A stretch of DNA of 43,692 nucleotides, taken from contig DBFVEH010000008.1 of assembly GCA_048526005.1 (NCBI GenBank), positions 1 to 43,692 on the forward strand, in the 5' to 3' direction. The position numbers and the translations under genes are program-made. The notes beneath the pieces are model-generated. The model ran no database searches and was not told the DNA's origin. It was given only the letters and a program-made list of their open reading frames with translations. Below, one piece after another: positions 24,916-33,398 of this stretch; within the stretch, counting starts at the first letter, position 1; each line of letters opens with the position of its first letter. The stretch comes from QALR01 sp900552255. GTDB lineage: Bacteria; Bacillota; Clostridia; Oscillospirales; CAG-272.

Positions 24916-27264
24916 ATGAAGATGTACAAAACCAGAAAAAGAGACAATAAGATCGTCGACTTTGATCTATCTAAAATCAGTCACGCCATCACGCAGGCGT
25001 TTGAAGCGTGCGACAGGGATTACAATCCCGATACCATCGATTTTCTCGCCCTCAAGGTAACAGCGGATTTTGAGCCGAAAATCAAAGACGGGCTGATCGC
25101 CGTCGAGGACATCCAGGACAGCGTCGAGGCCGTCCTCATCAAGGCCGATTATGCGGACGTCGCAAAGGCCTATATCCTTTACCGCAGACAGCGCGAGAAG
25201 CTGCGCAACATGAAATCCACAATGCTCGACTACAAGGAGCTTGTCGATAAATACGTCAAAGCCGCCGATTGGCGCGTCAAGGAAAATTCCACCGTCACCT
25301 ATTCCGTCGGAGGACTGATTCTCTCCAATTCCGGCGCGATCACCGCGAATTACTGGCTCTCCGAGATCTATGACGACGAAATCGCAAACGCGCACCGAAA
25401 CGCAGACCTTCATCTTCACGATCTTTCCATGCTGACGGGCTACTGCGCCGGCTGGTCGCTGCGCCAGCTCATCCAAGAGGGACTCGGCGGCGTTCCCGGC
25501 AAAATCACCTCCTCGCCGGCCAGCCATCTCGCCACGCTGTGCAATCAGATGGTCAACTTCCTCGGCATCATGCAGAACGAATGGGCGGGCGCGCAGGCGT
25601 TTTCCTCCTTCGACACTTATCTCGCGCCGTTCGTCAAGGCGGACAATCTCTCCTATCGTGAAGTCAAAAAGTGCATCGAATCGTTCATTTTCGGCGTGAA
25701 TACGCCGAGCCGCTGGGGAACGCAGGCGCCGTTCTCCAACATCACGCTCGACTGGACGGTGCCCGCAGACCTTGCGGAGCAGTACGCCATCGTAGGCGGC
25801 AAGGAGATGCCGTTCAAGTATAAAGACTGCAAGGCGGAAATGGACATGGTCAACCGCGCTTTCATCGAAACGATGATCGAGGGCGACGCCAACGGACGCG
25901 GCTTCCAGTATCCGATCCCGACCTACTCCATCACACGGGATTTCGACTGGTCTGAAACCGAAAACAACAAGCTTCTTTTTGAGATGACCGCAAAATACGG
26001 CACGCCGTATTTCTCCAATTATATCAACAGCGACATGGAGCCCTCCGACGTGCGCAGCATGTGCTGCCGCCTGCGCTTGGATCTGCGCGAGCTGCGCAAG
26101 AAATCCGGCGGCTTCTTCGGCTCCGGCGAGAGCACCGGCTCCATCGGCGTCGTCACCATCAACATGCCGAGAATCGCTTATCTCGCCAAGGACAAGGAGG
26201 ATTTCTACCATCGCCTTGACAGGATGATGGATATCGCAGCCCGCTCGCTCAAGGTAAAGCGCACCGTCATCACCAAGCTCATGGACGAGGGACTTTATCC
26301 TTATACCAAACGGTATCTCGGCTCCTTTGACAACCATTTCTCCACCATCGGGCTTGTCGGCATGAACGAGGCGGGGCTCAATGCGAACTGGCTGCGCGCC
26401 GATATGACGCGTCCGGAAACGCAGGAATTCACAAAGGAAGTATTGAACCACATGCGCGAACGCCTCTCCGACTATCAGGAGCAGTACGGCGACCTCTACA
26501 ATTTGGAGGCCACGCCCGCGGAATCCACGGCCTATCGTCTCGCCAAGCACGACGTGGCAAGATATCCCGACATCATCACCGCTTCCTCCAAGGACGGCGG
26601 CACGCCGTACTATACCAACAGCTCGCATCTGCCCGTCGGTTATACCGCCGATATCTTCGAGGCGCTTGACGTGCAGGACGAAATCCAAACGCTTTACACC
26701 TCCGGCACGGTGTTCCATGCTTTCCTCGGCGAAAAAATGCCCGACTGGAAAGCGGCGGCCACCTTGGTGCGCAAGATCGCCGAGAACTATAAGCTTCCTT
26801 ATTATACGATCTCTCCGACCTATTCCGTATGCAAAAATCACGGCTATATCGCAGGCGAGCAGTTTACCTGCCCCGAATGCGGAGAATCCGCCGAGGTATA
26901 CAGCCGCATCACCGGCTATTACCGCCCTGTCCAGCACTGGAACGACGGCAAAGCAAAGGAATTTAAAGACCGCAAGCTTTACGATATCGGAAATTCCGTA
27001 TTTAAGCACAACCGTGAAGCCGCACCGGTAATCACACTCGTGACGACAAAGACCTGCCCGAACTGCAAGGTCGCGGCGGCGATGCTCGACAAAGCCGGAA
27101 TCGCCTATACCAAGGTCTTGGCAGAGGAAAGACTTGATCTTGTAAACAAATACGACATCAAGCAGGCCCCGACCATGATCATCGAGGGCGCAGGCTGCAC
27201 GGAGGTCTACGTCGGCGCACCAGAAATCAAGACGTTCATCGATGCGCGCCGTGAAACCGCTTAA
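24916..27264 (+). CDS. nrdD: Anaerobic ribonucleoside-triphosphate reductase with C-terminal glutaredoxin-like domain
   Basis: 782 residues. An N-terminal ATP-cone (about 1-95, KTRKRDNKIVDFDLSKI) gives allosteric control; the catalytic ten-stranded barrel follows. The zinc site is C639-X2-H642 and C652-X2-C655, and the glycyl radical residue is Gly667 in RITGYYRPV. Instead of ending there, the protein continues with a glutaredoxin/thioredoxin-like domain (about 704-782) with active-site CPNC at 714-717 and the cis-proline segment QAPTM. It reduces NTPs to dNTPs without oxygen. The fusion implies electrons come from a dithiol rather than, or in addition to, formate. A thioredoxin reductase gene follows 107 bp downstream, although a terminator lies between. 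Start ATG 24916 has GAAAGGAACC upstream. Confidence 0.94.
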   Translation: MKMYKTRKRDNKIVDFDLSKISHAITQAFEACDRDYNPDTIDFLALKVTADFEPKIKDGLIAVEDIQDSVEAVLIKADYADVAKAYILYRRQREKLRNMKSTMLDYKELVDKYVKAADWRVKENSTVTYSVGGLILSNSGAITANYWLSEIYDDEIANAHRNADLHLHDLSMLTGYCAGWSLRQLIQEGLGGVPGKITSSPASHLATLCNQMVNFLGIMQNEWAGAQAFSSFDTYLAPFVKADNLSYREVKKCIESFIFGVNTPSRWGTQAPFSNITLDWTVPADLAEQYAIVGGKEMPFKYKDCKAEMDMVNRAFIETMIEGDANGRGFQYPIPTYSITRDFDWSETENNKLLFEMTAKYGTPYFSNYINSDMEPSDVRSMCCRLRLDLRELRKKSGGFFGSGESTGSIGVVTINMPRIAYLAKDKEDFYHRLDRMMDIAARSLKVKRTVITKLMDEGLYPYTKRYLGSFDNHFSTIGLVGMNEAGLNANWLRADMTRPETQEFTKEVLNHMRERLSDYQEQYGDLYNLEATPAESTAYRLAKHDVARYPDIITASSKDGGTPYYTNSSHLPVGYTADIFEALDVQDEIQTLYTSGTVFHAFLGEKMPDWKAAATLVRKIAENYKLPYYTISPTYSVCKNHGYIAGEQFTCPECGESAEVYSRITGYYRPVQHWNDGKAKEFKDRKLYDIGNSVFKHNREAAPVITLVTTKTCPNCKVAAAMLDKAGIAYTKVLAEERLDLVNKYDIKQAPTMIIEGAGCTEVYVGAPEIKTFIDARRETA

Positions 27265-27286
27265 ATCCCTCTTCATAAATCCTCAG

Positions 27287-27326
27287 AAAAATCACGCGGC
27301 GGCGTATCCATCGCCGTGTGATTTTT
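27287..27326. terminator. Intrinsic terminator between nrdD and the thioredoxin reductase gene
   Basis: 15-bp stem (AAAAATCACGCGGCG at 27287-27301 with CGCCGTGTGATTTTT at 27312-27326, one G-T pair) and a 10-nt loop. It should end most nrdD transcripts, so trxB expression needs readthrough or a promoter within 27327-27371, which I could not identify. Confidence 0.88.
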
Positions 27327-27371
27327 CATACTATATCTATGCCGGCATCTCCGGCGGAACGGAGCCATCTC

Positions 27372-28277
27372 ATGAAGGATATCATCGTCATCGGCGCGGG
27401 GCCTGCGGGGCTTACCGCCGCCATTTATGCTTTGCGCGCGGGAAAAAGCGTGCTGATCCTTGAAAAAGAGCTTTTCGGCGGACAGATCACATATTCGCCG
27501 AGCGTGGAAAATTATCCCGGATATCGGCAGATCAGCGGAAATGAGCTTGCCGACCATCTCGTCGAGCAGGCAATCACGCTGGGCGCCGAAATCGAGCTTG
27601 CGACGGTTACAAAAGTCACGGACGGCGCGATCAAGACCGTTGTCACGGAGAACGGCAGCTATGAATGCAGAAGCGTCGTCATCGCCTCAGGCTCGCGCCA
27701 CCGTCATCTCGGGCTCGAAGGAGAAGAGGCGCTCACCGGCGCCGGCGTTTCCTATTGCGCGGTATGCGACGGCGCCTTTTTCAAGGGAAAAACCGTCGCG
27801 GTTGCCGGCGGGGGCGACGCCGCGCTTCAAGATGCGATCTTTCTTTCCGACCGATGCGCGCATGTCTATATCGTTCACAGGCGCGACGCCTTCCGCGGCG
27901 AAGCGCAGCTTGAAAAGATCCTTCGGAGCCGCGACAACGTGGAATTTGTGATGAATTCCACAATAGAAGCCCTCGAGGGCGAGCGAAAGCTTTCCGGAAT
28001 CGTAATTAAAAATAAAATCACAGGGGAAACGTCCGCCCTTGCGCTCGACGGCCTTTTCATCGCCGTCGGACAGGAGCCGCAGAACGCGCCGTTCTCGGAG
28101 CTTATCGCGCTTGACGCCGCGGGCTACGCAGACTGCGGCGAGGACTGCACGACCGGAACGCCCGGAATTTTCGTCGCGGGCGACTGCCGCAAAAAAGCAG
28201 TTCGCCAGCTCACGACAGCCGTCGGCGACGGCGCCGTTGCAGGACTTGCCGCGGTGAATTATATCAATTCTCTATGA
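27372..28277 (+). CDS. trxB: Thioredoxin-disulfide reductase (TrxB family)
   Basis: 301 residues from ATG 27372 (GGAG upstream), which opens directly with the FAD-binding IIVIGAGPAGLTAA. The redox-active CAVC (C129-C132) lies in SYCAVCDGAFF; the NAD(P)H-binding GGGDAALQDA and HRRDAFR follow, the latter with arginines expected for NADPH preference; GIFVAGDC near the end binds FAD. It reduces a thioredoxin or glutaredoxin-like domain in the cytoplasm. Its location next to nrdD, which carries such a domain, suggests it recharges that domain. Confidence 0.9.
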   Translation: MKDIIVIGAGPAGLTAAIYALRAGKSVLILEKELFGGQITYSPSVENYPGYRQISGNELADHLVEQAITLGAEIELATVTKVTDGAIKTVVTENGSYECRSVVIASGSRHRHLGLEGEEALTGAGVSYCAVCDGAFFKGKTVAVAGGGDAALQDAIFLSDRCAHVYIVHRRDAFRGEAQLEKILRSRDNVEFVMNSTIEALEGERKLSGIVIKNKITGETSALALDGLFIAVGQEPQNAPFSELIALDAAGYADCGEDCTTGTPGIFVAGDCRKKAVRQLTTAVGDGAVAGLAAVNYINSL

Positions 28278-28307
28278 AAACAAAAACTCACTTCCATACG
28301 ATTGATG

Positions 28308-28336
28308 TTGACTTTACCGCAGCTCTATGCTATGAT
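28308..28336 (+). promoter_or_regulatory. Sigma-A promoter of the GyrI-like gene
   Basis: TTGACT (28308-28313), 17-bp spacer, TATGAT (28331-28336); start near 28343. Confidence 0.8.
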
Positions 28337-28382
28337 GCCATCGTATCGATACTTTCATAATCATTCTAAAGGAGAAATAGCG

Positions 28383-28856
28383 ATGGAAAACACGATCATG
28401 GCCTTTGCTTATGAGAAACGGCATGAATCCGCCTTTTCGATCCTCGGTTTTACAAAATTTGTAAAATCCGGAGGCGAGCTTTACGATGAAGTGAGAAGCG
28501 ACGGGAGATGGGAGCGCCTGAAAGAAATGGCAGGAGCGGACAAGCACATTTATTGCTCCGCTTCCGACGATAAGGACTGCCCGCGCGGTTTTTACCGATA
28601 TACAATCGGGATCCGCGACAACGAAACACATGACGGCGAAGAGCTGTTTCCCATTCATATCAAAGAATCGGACTGGATTGTTTTCAAAATCGATTTTGAC
28701 AAGGACTACTGCAATTTTTGGAGCAAGGATCCCTACAAAATGATCGGAGAGCTCGGCTATCAGTTTCAAAATGACGTCGGCTTGCATCTCGATGTATACG
28801 ACGAGCATTATACCAGACAGGAAATGGAATTTTGGATGCCTGTCTGCGAGAAATAA
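28383..28856 (+). CDS. GyrI-like small-molecule-binding domain protein
   Basis: 157 residues from ATG 28383 (AAAGGAGAAATAGCG upstream). It shows the SHS2-fold pattern of the AraC effector-binding/GyrI family: FYRYTIGIR in the middle, then ELFPIHIKESDWIVFKID, and a final VYDEHYTRQEMEFWMPV strand. There is no DNA-binding domain, so it may be a stand-alone ligand or cyclopropane hydrolase-type GyrI-like protein. Followed after 53 bp by an acetyltransferase gene, likely co-transcribed. Confidence 0.75.
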   Translation: MENTIMAFAYEKRHESAFSILGFTKFVKSGGELYDEVRSDGRWERLKEMAGADKHIYCSASDDKDCPRGFYRYTIGIRDNETHDGEELFPIHIKESDWIVFKIDFDKDYCNFWSKDPYKMIGELGYQFQNDVGLHLDVYDEHYTRQEMEFWMPVCEK

Positions 28857-28909
28857 GACGATCCGAAAAGTCAAGTCCGAAAATAAATCAACAAAACAAA
28901 GGAACCAGT

Positions 28910-29506
28910 ATGACGATTCGTGAAAAAATGCAAAGCGGGGAGCTTTATCTCCCCTCTGATGAAACAATATTAAAAGAACAATACGCAAGGCTTGAAATCC
29001 TATACGACTTCAACGCGACAAGACCGTCCGAGCTTGAAAAACGCGAGGAGATCTTGCGCCGTCTTTTCGCCGAAATCGGAGAGGACTGCTATATCGAGCC
29101 TCCGCTCCATGCGAATTGGGGCAGTCACACGCATTTCGGAAATCACGTCTATGCCAATTTCAATCTGACGCTCGTGGACGACGGCGATATTTTCGTCGGC
29201 GACAACGTGATGTTCGGTCCGAATGTGACGCTTGCCACCGCCGGTCATCCTGTCGAGCCGGAGAGACGGCGGCTCGGCATGCAGTTCAACATCCCGATTC
29301 ATATCGGAAACAACGTGTGGATCGGCGCCGGAAGCATCGTTCTGCCCGGCGTCACCATCGGAGACAATACGGTCATCGGCGCCGGAAGCGTCGTGACAAA
29401 GGACATTCCGGCGGGCGTCGTCGCCGTCGGAAATCCGTGCCGGATTCTGAGGGAAATCGGTGAGAAGGACAAGCTTTATTATTATAAAGACAGAAAAATC
29501 ACATAA
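28910..29506 (+). CDS. Sugar O-acetyltransferase, LacA/Maa type
   Basis: 198 residues from ATG 28910 (AAAGGAACC upstream). N-terminal Mac domain (REKMQSGELYLPSDETI...ILYDFNAT) followed by a left-handed beta-helix of hexapeptide repeats (about 70-185). The catalytic His is in TLATAGHPVEPERR; NVWIGAGSIVLPGVTIG and VVTKDIPAGVVAVGNPCR are the standard later coils. It transfers acetyl from acetyl-CoA to a sugar hydroxyl such as maltose or galactoside, as a cytoplasmic trimer. The exact acceptor cannot be told. Confidence 0.92.
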   Translation: MTIREKMQSGELYLPSDETILKEQYARLEILYDFNATRPSELEKREEILRRLFAEIGEDCYIEPPLHANWGSHTHFGNHVYANFNLTLVDDGDIFVGDNVMFGPNVTLATAGHPVEPERRRLGMQFNIPIHIGNNVWIGAGSIVLPGVTIGDNTVIGAGSVVTKDIPAGVVAVGNPCRILREIGEKDKLYYYKDRKIT

Positions 29507-29754
29507 AAAACAGGAAATGTTCAACGGTGATAAAATTTTTCACAGCCGAAAAATCCACAGAATCAGTATTTATTCCGTGTGCGATACACTCACTTAAAGC
29601 GTAAAACAGCGCCTAAGCGAACAAACAGGGATATAAACAGCAGCAAAATAATAAAACGGAAGCCATCAGACTTTTTCATGCCCCGATATCAGCTTGAAAA
29701 AAGCGAATTATTTGGTTGTTCGCTTTCGGGGATAATGTAAACAATAATGAAGTA

Positions 29755-30183
29755 ATGAAGGAGATCATTTCAGTGAATGGAAGAGATGTTAGAGTAGGTT
29801 CATGCATATTTGCAGGCGATATGGACAGCATGGTTCGATTTTATAGAGATATTCTGGGCCTCCATACTCAATGGGACGGTGGAGATTTCGCAGAGTTTGA
29901 GACAGCAAGCGGCACATTATCCCTATGGCTATACAGCAGGAAGGAATTTGTTAAGACAATCGGGGAAAGCTATATTCCGCCAAAGAAAATCAACCAGACA
30001 TTTGAAATTGCCCTATGGCTGCCCAGCTTTGCTGATGTGGATGCGGAATACGAGCGACTATCTAAGTTGGGACTGTGCTTACCTACCGGAGAGCCCATCA
30101 CCTATTCCTTTGGCATCCGTAACTTTTATGTTGCCGATCCGGAAGGTAATCTGCTTGAAATCGGCAGTATGAACAAAGCATAG
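29755..30183 (+). CDS. VOC family (glyoxalase/bleomycin resistance-like) protein
   Basis: 142 residues from ATG 29755; a GTG at 29773 placed 10 nt after AAGGAG is an alternative start. The two beta-alpha-beta-beta-beta modules of the vicinal oxygen chelate fold are visible: FAGDMDSMVRFYRDILG, then FEIALWLPSFADVDAEYERL and NFYVADPEGNLLEIGS, with the Glu of LLEIG as a metal ligand. Substrate unknown. Codon choice is less GC-rich than in neighbouring genes, and the following 480 bp look like gene debris, so recent acquisition is possible. Confidence 0.82.
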   Translation: MKEIISVNGRDVRVGSCIFAGDMDSMVRFYRDILGLHTQWDGGDFAEFETASGTLSLWLYSRKEFVKTIGESYIPPKKINQTFEIALWLPSFADVDAEYERLSKLGLCLPTGEPITYSFGIRNFYVADPEGNLLEIGSMNKA

Positions 30184-30664
30184 GCTGCGGTTTTGTCTCA
30201 ATTGGTAAAAAGGCTGCCCCTAAGCTGCTCTTAATAGCGGCAGGCAGAGCACAACGGTACATATATCGTGCCTTTGATTGTGAGGATCAGTCCCAAGCCT
30301 CTTTGAATGCCTTCTCTCGGAAACGACCGCGTTCCTTACGAGCACAGCAAATCCTCAGTCCTTTTACCGACGCATAGACTGCCCGAAATCGAAATTGTAT
30401 ATCCTGTGCGCATAGGTTAAATGCAGACAGAGGCGATACTTCGTTCCCAGACCGCCAAAATATGCCTCTAATATGCGGCCGTGACCCAAATTTACCAGCC
30501 GGGAAAGAAGTGTTTCAGTGCTCAATTTTACAAAATCACACCATTACAGCTTCCACTGCTTTATCCTCCGGATTCGAGAAAATGCCCATTCCATGAGGGG
30601 CTGTGAGATATACCGATGAAGCGATTTGCGGCTATGTGACGGTCAAAACAGCTATGCAGGCAAT
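30184..30664. other. Gene-less stretch, possible remnant of a lost gene
   Basis: No frame longer than about 60 codons with a ribosome site. On the minus strand the stretch around 30395-30500 reads as a protein-like fragment (FGGLGTKYRLCLHLTYAHR) broken by stops. I cannot assign it to a family. There is no tRNA or transposase end at either side. Confidence 0.35.
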
Positions 30665-30697
30665 AAAAAAATCGCCGTGTAACACGGCGATTTTTTT
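30665..30697. terminator. Terminator of the XRE regulator gene
   Basis: Perfect 15-bp inverted repeat with 3-nt loop: AAAAAAATCGCCGTG (30665-30679), TAA, complement (30683-30697). Leftward reading ends in seven T's, 6 bp after the stop codon of 30703-31290. Confidence 0.93.
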
Positions 30698-30702
30698 ATT
30701 TT

Positions 30703-31290
30703 TCATTTTGATGCCCTGATATTATGCCAAAGATAGATGATCACTTGCGCCGGAACGCCGATCACGAAAATCATCCATACATTGTACTGCAAAAACTGAA
30801 TATAGATCGCGGCAAGCGTCGTCCAAATCAAAACAGAGCTGATACAGATGGAAAAAATCTGGTTCCGATAGGAACGCGTCATCCTGAGAATCACAAGGCA
30901 GGAAATCGGGACCGCCCAAACAAAGGCCTCCCAATAGTTCGAGCCGCTTATGATGTTGGAAGAGACGAAAATGACGGTCGCGAGAAGCCATACGATCGAA
31001 ACGGCAAGCGCGCACATGGCAATGGCAATCTTCGTTTCGTGTCCCTTTTTCGCCTTGAATTGAAGTTTTTCCGCATCGTCGCCCTTGCGGACAAGATAGT
31101 CCAGGGTAATGCCGTAAAATTCGCAGAGATCGCAAAGCACGTTCATATCGGGAAGCGTATCCCCGTGCTCCCATCTCGAAACCGCTTTATCGGAATAATC
31201 GAGCCGTTCTGCAAGCTCCGCCTGCGTGAGTCCACGGCTCTTGCGAAGCGCCGCAAGATTTTCCGCGATGATCGGTTTTACATCCTTCAT
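30703..31290 (-). CDS. Membrane-anchored XRE family regulator
   Basis: 195 residues from ATG 31290, six bases after GGAG; an ATG at 31302 lacks a ribosome site. Residues about 8-62 form a Cro/CI helix-turn-helix (NLAALRKSRGLTQAELAERLDYSDKAVSRWEHGDTLPD). The C-terminal part has four hydrophobic helices (about 91-112, 120-135, 142-163 and 168-187), so the repressor would be tethered to the membrane. Such XRE proteins often regulate their own promoter. A 21-bp inverted repeat overlaps its likely -10 region. Confidence 0.85.
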   Translation of the reverse strand: MKDVKPIIAENLAALRKSRGLTQAELAERLDYSDKAVSRWEHGDTLPDMNVLCDLCEFYGITLDYLVRKGDDAEKLQFKAKKGHETKIAIAMCALAVSIVWLLATVIFVSSNIISGSNYWEAFVWAVPISCLVILRMTRSYRNQIFSICISSVLIWTTLAAIYIQFLQYNVWMIFVIGVPAQVIIYLWHNIRASK

Positions 31291-31324
31291 ACCGTTCTCC
31301 ATGTTTCATCGTTCAAATTTTATC

Positions 31325-31355
31325 TTGACTTTTTATACTATGTATTATATAGTAT
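31325..31355. promoter_or_regulatory. Overlapping divergent promoters with inverted-repeat operator
   Basis: ATACTAT-N7-ATAGTAT (31335-31355) is a perfect inverted repeat. On the minus strand it contains TATAAT (31344-31349), the likely -10 of the XRE gene. On the plus strand TTGACT (31325-31330), 17-bp spacer and TATAGT (31348-31353) form a rightward promoter across the same repeat. A regulator bound here would control both directions; the XRE protein itself is the natural candidate. Confidence 0.6.
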
Positions 31356-31555
31356 TGTGTGATAGATAGCGCCTATTTATCTTTCTATGGTATTGGCCGT
31401 TCGATCGTCCCAAGCATCCGAACTTATGACCGTCTATAATCCCTTTACAATGGTCAAAGAGGTCAACCGGAAAAAGTCACAGCGAAAACGTCTGCTATTT
31501 TTATGATTTTATCACACAATCCGCAGAAAATCAACGTTTAAAAGTCAAAATTCTC

Positions 31556-31578
31556 CGATTCTACAAATTGTAGAGTCG
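31556..31578. promoter_or_regulatory. 23-bp inverted repeat upstream of the glycolipid operon
   Basis: CGATTCTACAA-A-TTGTAGAGTCG, 11-bp arms with a single mismatch, and a further TGTAGAG half-site near 31590. It looks like a dimeric repressor operator about 90 bp upstream of a TATAAT at 31670-31675, which is a possible start for the operon at 31723. The TACA-TGTA core recalls BlaI/CopY-type sites but has an odd-length centre. The rest of 31356-31722 holds nothing else recognisable. Confidence 0.4.
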
Positions 31579-31722
31579 ATTTCTAATATCTGTAGAGCCT
31601 GGGAAATTTCTCTTATAACTTTATACCGGGAATTTTTAAAAAGTCCTGTTAAAATTTTCACCCCTCAAATATAATAGATTCATCGGATTTCGACGGGGCC
31701 CGATGCTGCAAAGGAGGATTCC

Positions 31723-32517
31723 GTGAAGCGAAAAACATTTCATTATGACGACCCGGTAAACGACGAATTCTCCGGCGTCGGGGAGCGCAGAAAGGTCGAG
31801 GTCGGCTCGGACTTTCCCTATATCAGAAAAAACATTTTCTGGCGCGCCGCCGCATTCTTCGTGTATCGAATCGTGATGACGCCGTTTGCTTATCTTTACT
31901 GCTTTTTGAAATTCCGCCTGAAAATCGTCGGGAAAGAAAAGCTGCGAGATCACCGCGACCGCGGATATTTTTTGTACGGAAATCACACGCAAATTCCGGG
32001 CGATGCGTTTATCCATAACATGATCACCTTTCCGAAGGATGCTTATGTCATCGTCAATCCCGACAATATCGCGGCAAGAGGGACGAAAAATCTCATCATG
32101 ATGATGGGAGCGCTCCCGACACCGACGACGCTCGGCGGCTTCAAGGGCTTCTCCGCCGCGATCGAACAGCGCATTTCGGAGGGACACAGCGTCGTCATCT
32201 ATCCGGAGGCACATATTTGGCCATATTATACCGGGATCCGGCCGTTTCCCTCGACCTCGTTCCGCTATCCGGCGGGGGACGGCGCGCCCGTTTTCTGCTT
32301 CACCGTGACTTACCGCCGGTCAAAAAGAGGAAATCCGAGAATCGTCGTTTATGTAGACGGCCCGTTTGAAAGCCACGGCGCGACGATCCGCGACAGACAA
32401 GCCGAGCTTCGGGAAAAGGTTTATGCCGCGATGTGCGCTCGCGCCGAAAATCCCGATAACTACGCTTTTTATACCTACGAGCCGGCAAAGCCCGAAAAAA
32501 AGGGGGAACGCTCATGA
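31723..32517 (+). CDS. PlsC-like 1-acylglycerol-phosphate acyltransferase (first copy)
   Basis: 264 residues beginning at GTG 31723, fixed by AAGGAGG 6 nt upstream. A hydrophobic segment near 40-60 precedes the acyltransferase motif GNHTQIPGD, where the catalytic His and Asp are separated by five residues instead of the usual four. The later VVIYPEAHIWP corresponds to the phosphate-binding motif III. It likely transfers an acyl chain to a glycerol or glycolipid hydroxyl at the inner membrane face. It overlaps the next gene by 4 bp (ATGA). Together with the following three genes it forms a rightward operon. Confidence 0.78.
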   Translation: MKRKTFHYDDPVNDEFSGVGERRKVEVGSDFPYIRKNIFWRAAAFFVYRIVMTPFAYLYCFLKFRLKIVGKEKLRDHRDRGYFLYGNHTQIPGDAFIHNMITFPKDAYVIVNPDNIAARGTKNLIMMMGALPTPTTLGGFKGFSAAIEQRISEGHSVVIYPEAHIWPYYTGIRPFPSTSFRYPAGDGAPVFCFTVTYRRSKRGNPRIVVYVDGPFESHGATIRDRQAELREKVYAAMCARAENPDNYAFYTYEPAKPEKKGERS

Positions 32518-33356
32518 TCTCTTTGTTATACTGCGGCAACGACAAGGTGTTCCGGGGACTGCTCATCTCCCTGCTTTCCGTCGCATCGCATACAAGGGAA
32601 GCGCTCGACGTTCATCTTCTCACCATGGATCTGACGGACAGAAATCCCGCGTTCCGGCCGATCACGGAGGAGCAAAGCATCTTTTTGGAGAAAATTCTCC
32701 ACGAAAAGCATCCGGAAAGCCGTATCGCTCGATATGACATCCGCGAGCTGTTTTTATCCGAAATGAAAGACAGTCCCAATCTCGACAGCGTTTACACGCC
32801 GTATACGCTGCTTCGGCTTTTTTCCGACCTTCTGCCGCTGCCGGAGCGCGTGCTCTATCTCGACACGGATACCGCCGCCATCGGAGATGTCCGGCCTCTC
32901 TTTGAATACGACATGAAAGACTGCGAATATGCCGGCGCGCTCGATTATCTCGGCAAGGTATTCATAAATCCAAGATATATCAACGCGGGCGTGCTGCTGC
33001 TCGATCTCGAAAAAATACGTCAAACAGGCTTTTTTAAGAAGGCACGAGGTCTTGTCGCGGAAAAAAAGCTGCCCTTTCCCGATCAGGACGCGGTCAACCG
33101 GCTGGCAAAGAAGAAATGCTTTTTGCCGCGCGGCTACAACGAGCAGCGCCGGATGCGGAAGGATACGGTCATCCGCCACTTTTCCAAATCCATCAGATGG
33201 CTGCCGTTTTATCACACCGTCAATGTAAAGCCGTGGGAAATCGACCGGCTGCATACGATCTACCACACCTATGAGTTCGACGACGTGCTTGCCGAATACC
33301 AAACGAAAATGCAGGATTGGGAGCTGTCCCAAAGCTGTTCCGAAAATCCCCGCTGA
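32514..33356 (+). CDS. Glycosyltransferase family 8 protein
   Basis: 280 residues. Rossmann-like N-terminus SLLYCGNDKVFRGLLISLLS, nucleotide/metal-binding DXD in VLYLDTDTAAIGD (about 117-123), the conserved YINAGVLLLDL and the DQDAVN motif, followed by HFSKSIRWLP near the C-terminus, all typical of retaining GT8 enzymes using UDP-sugars. ATG overlaps the stop of the upstream acyltransferase. In this setting it probably glycosylates a lipid acceptor, which is inference. Confidence 0.88.
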   Translation: MISLLYCGNDKVFRGLLISLLSVASHTREALDVHLLTMDLTDRNPAFRPITEEQSIFLEKILHEKHPESRIARYDIRELFLSEMKDSPNLDSVYTPYTLLRLFSDLLPLPERVLYLDTDTAAIGDVRPLFEYDMKDCEYAGALDYLGKVFINPRYINAGVLLLDLEKIRQTGFFKKARGLVAEKKLPFPDQDAVNRLAKKKCFLPRGYNEQRRMRKDTVIRHFSKSIRWLPFYHTVNVKPWEIDRLHTIYHTYEFDDVLAEYQTKMQDWELSQSCSENPR

Positions 33357-33398
33357 AATCTACGAGAGCCGCATCTTGCGGCGGAATCAGGAGAAATT

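Noticed and set aside
24967..27276. 769-codon open frame antisense to nrdD, and similar long antisense frames at 33432-35372 and 9239-10084
   Set aside because: They mirror strongly coding genes with GC-rich third positions, lack ribosome sites and show no protein motifs; they are shadows of nrdD, the glycosyltransferase/acyltransferase genes and sdaAA.
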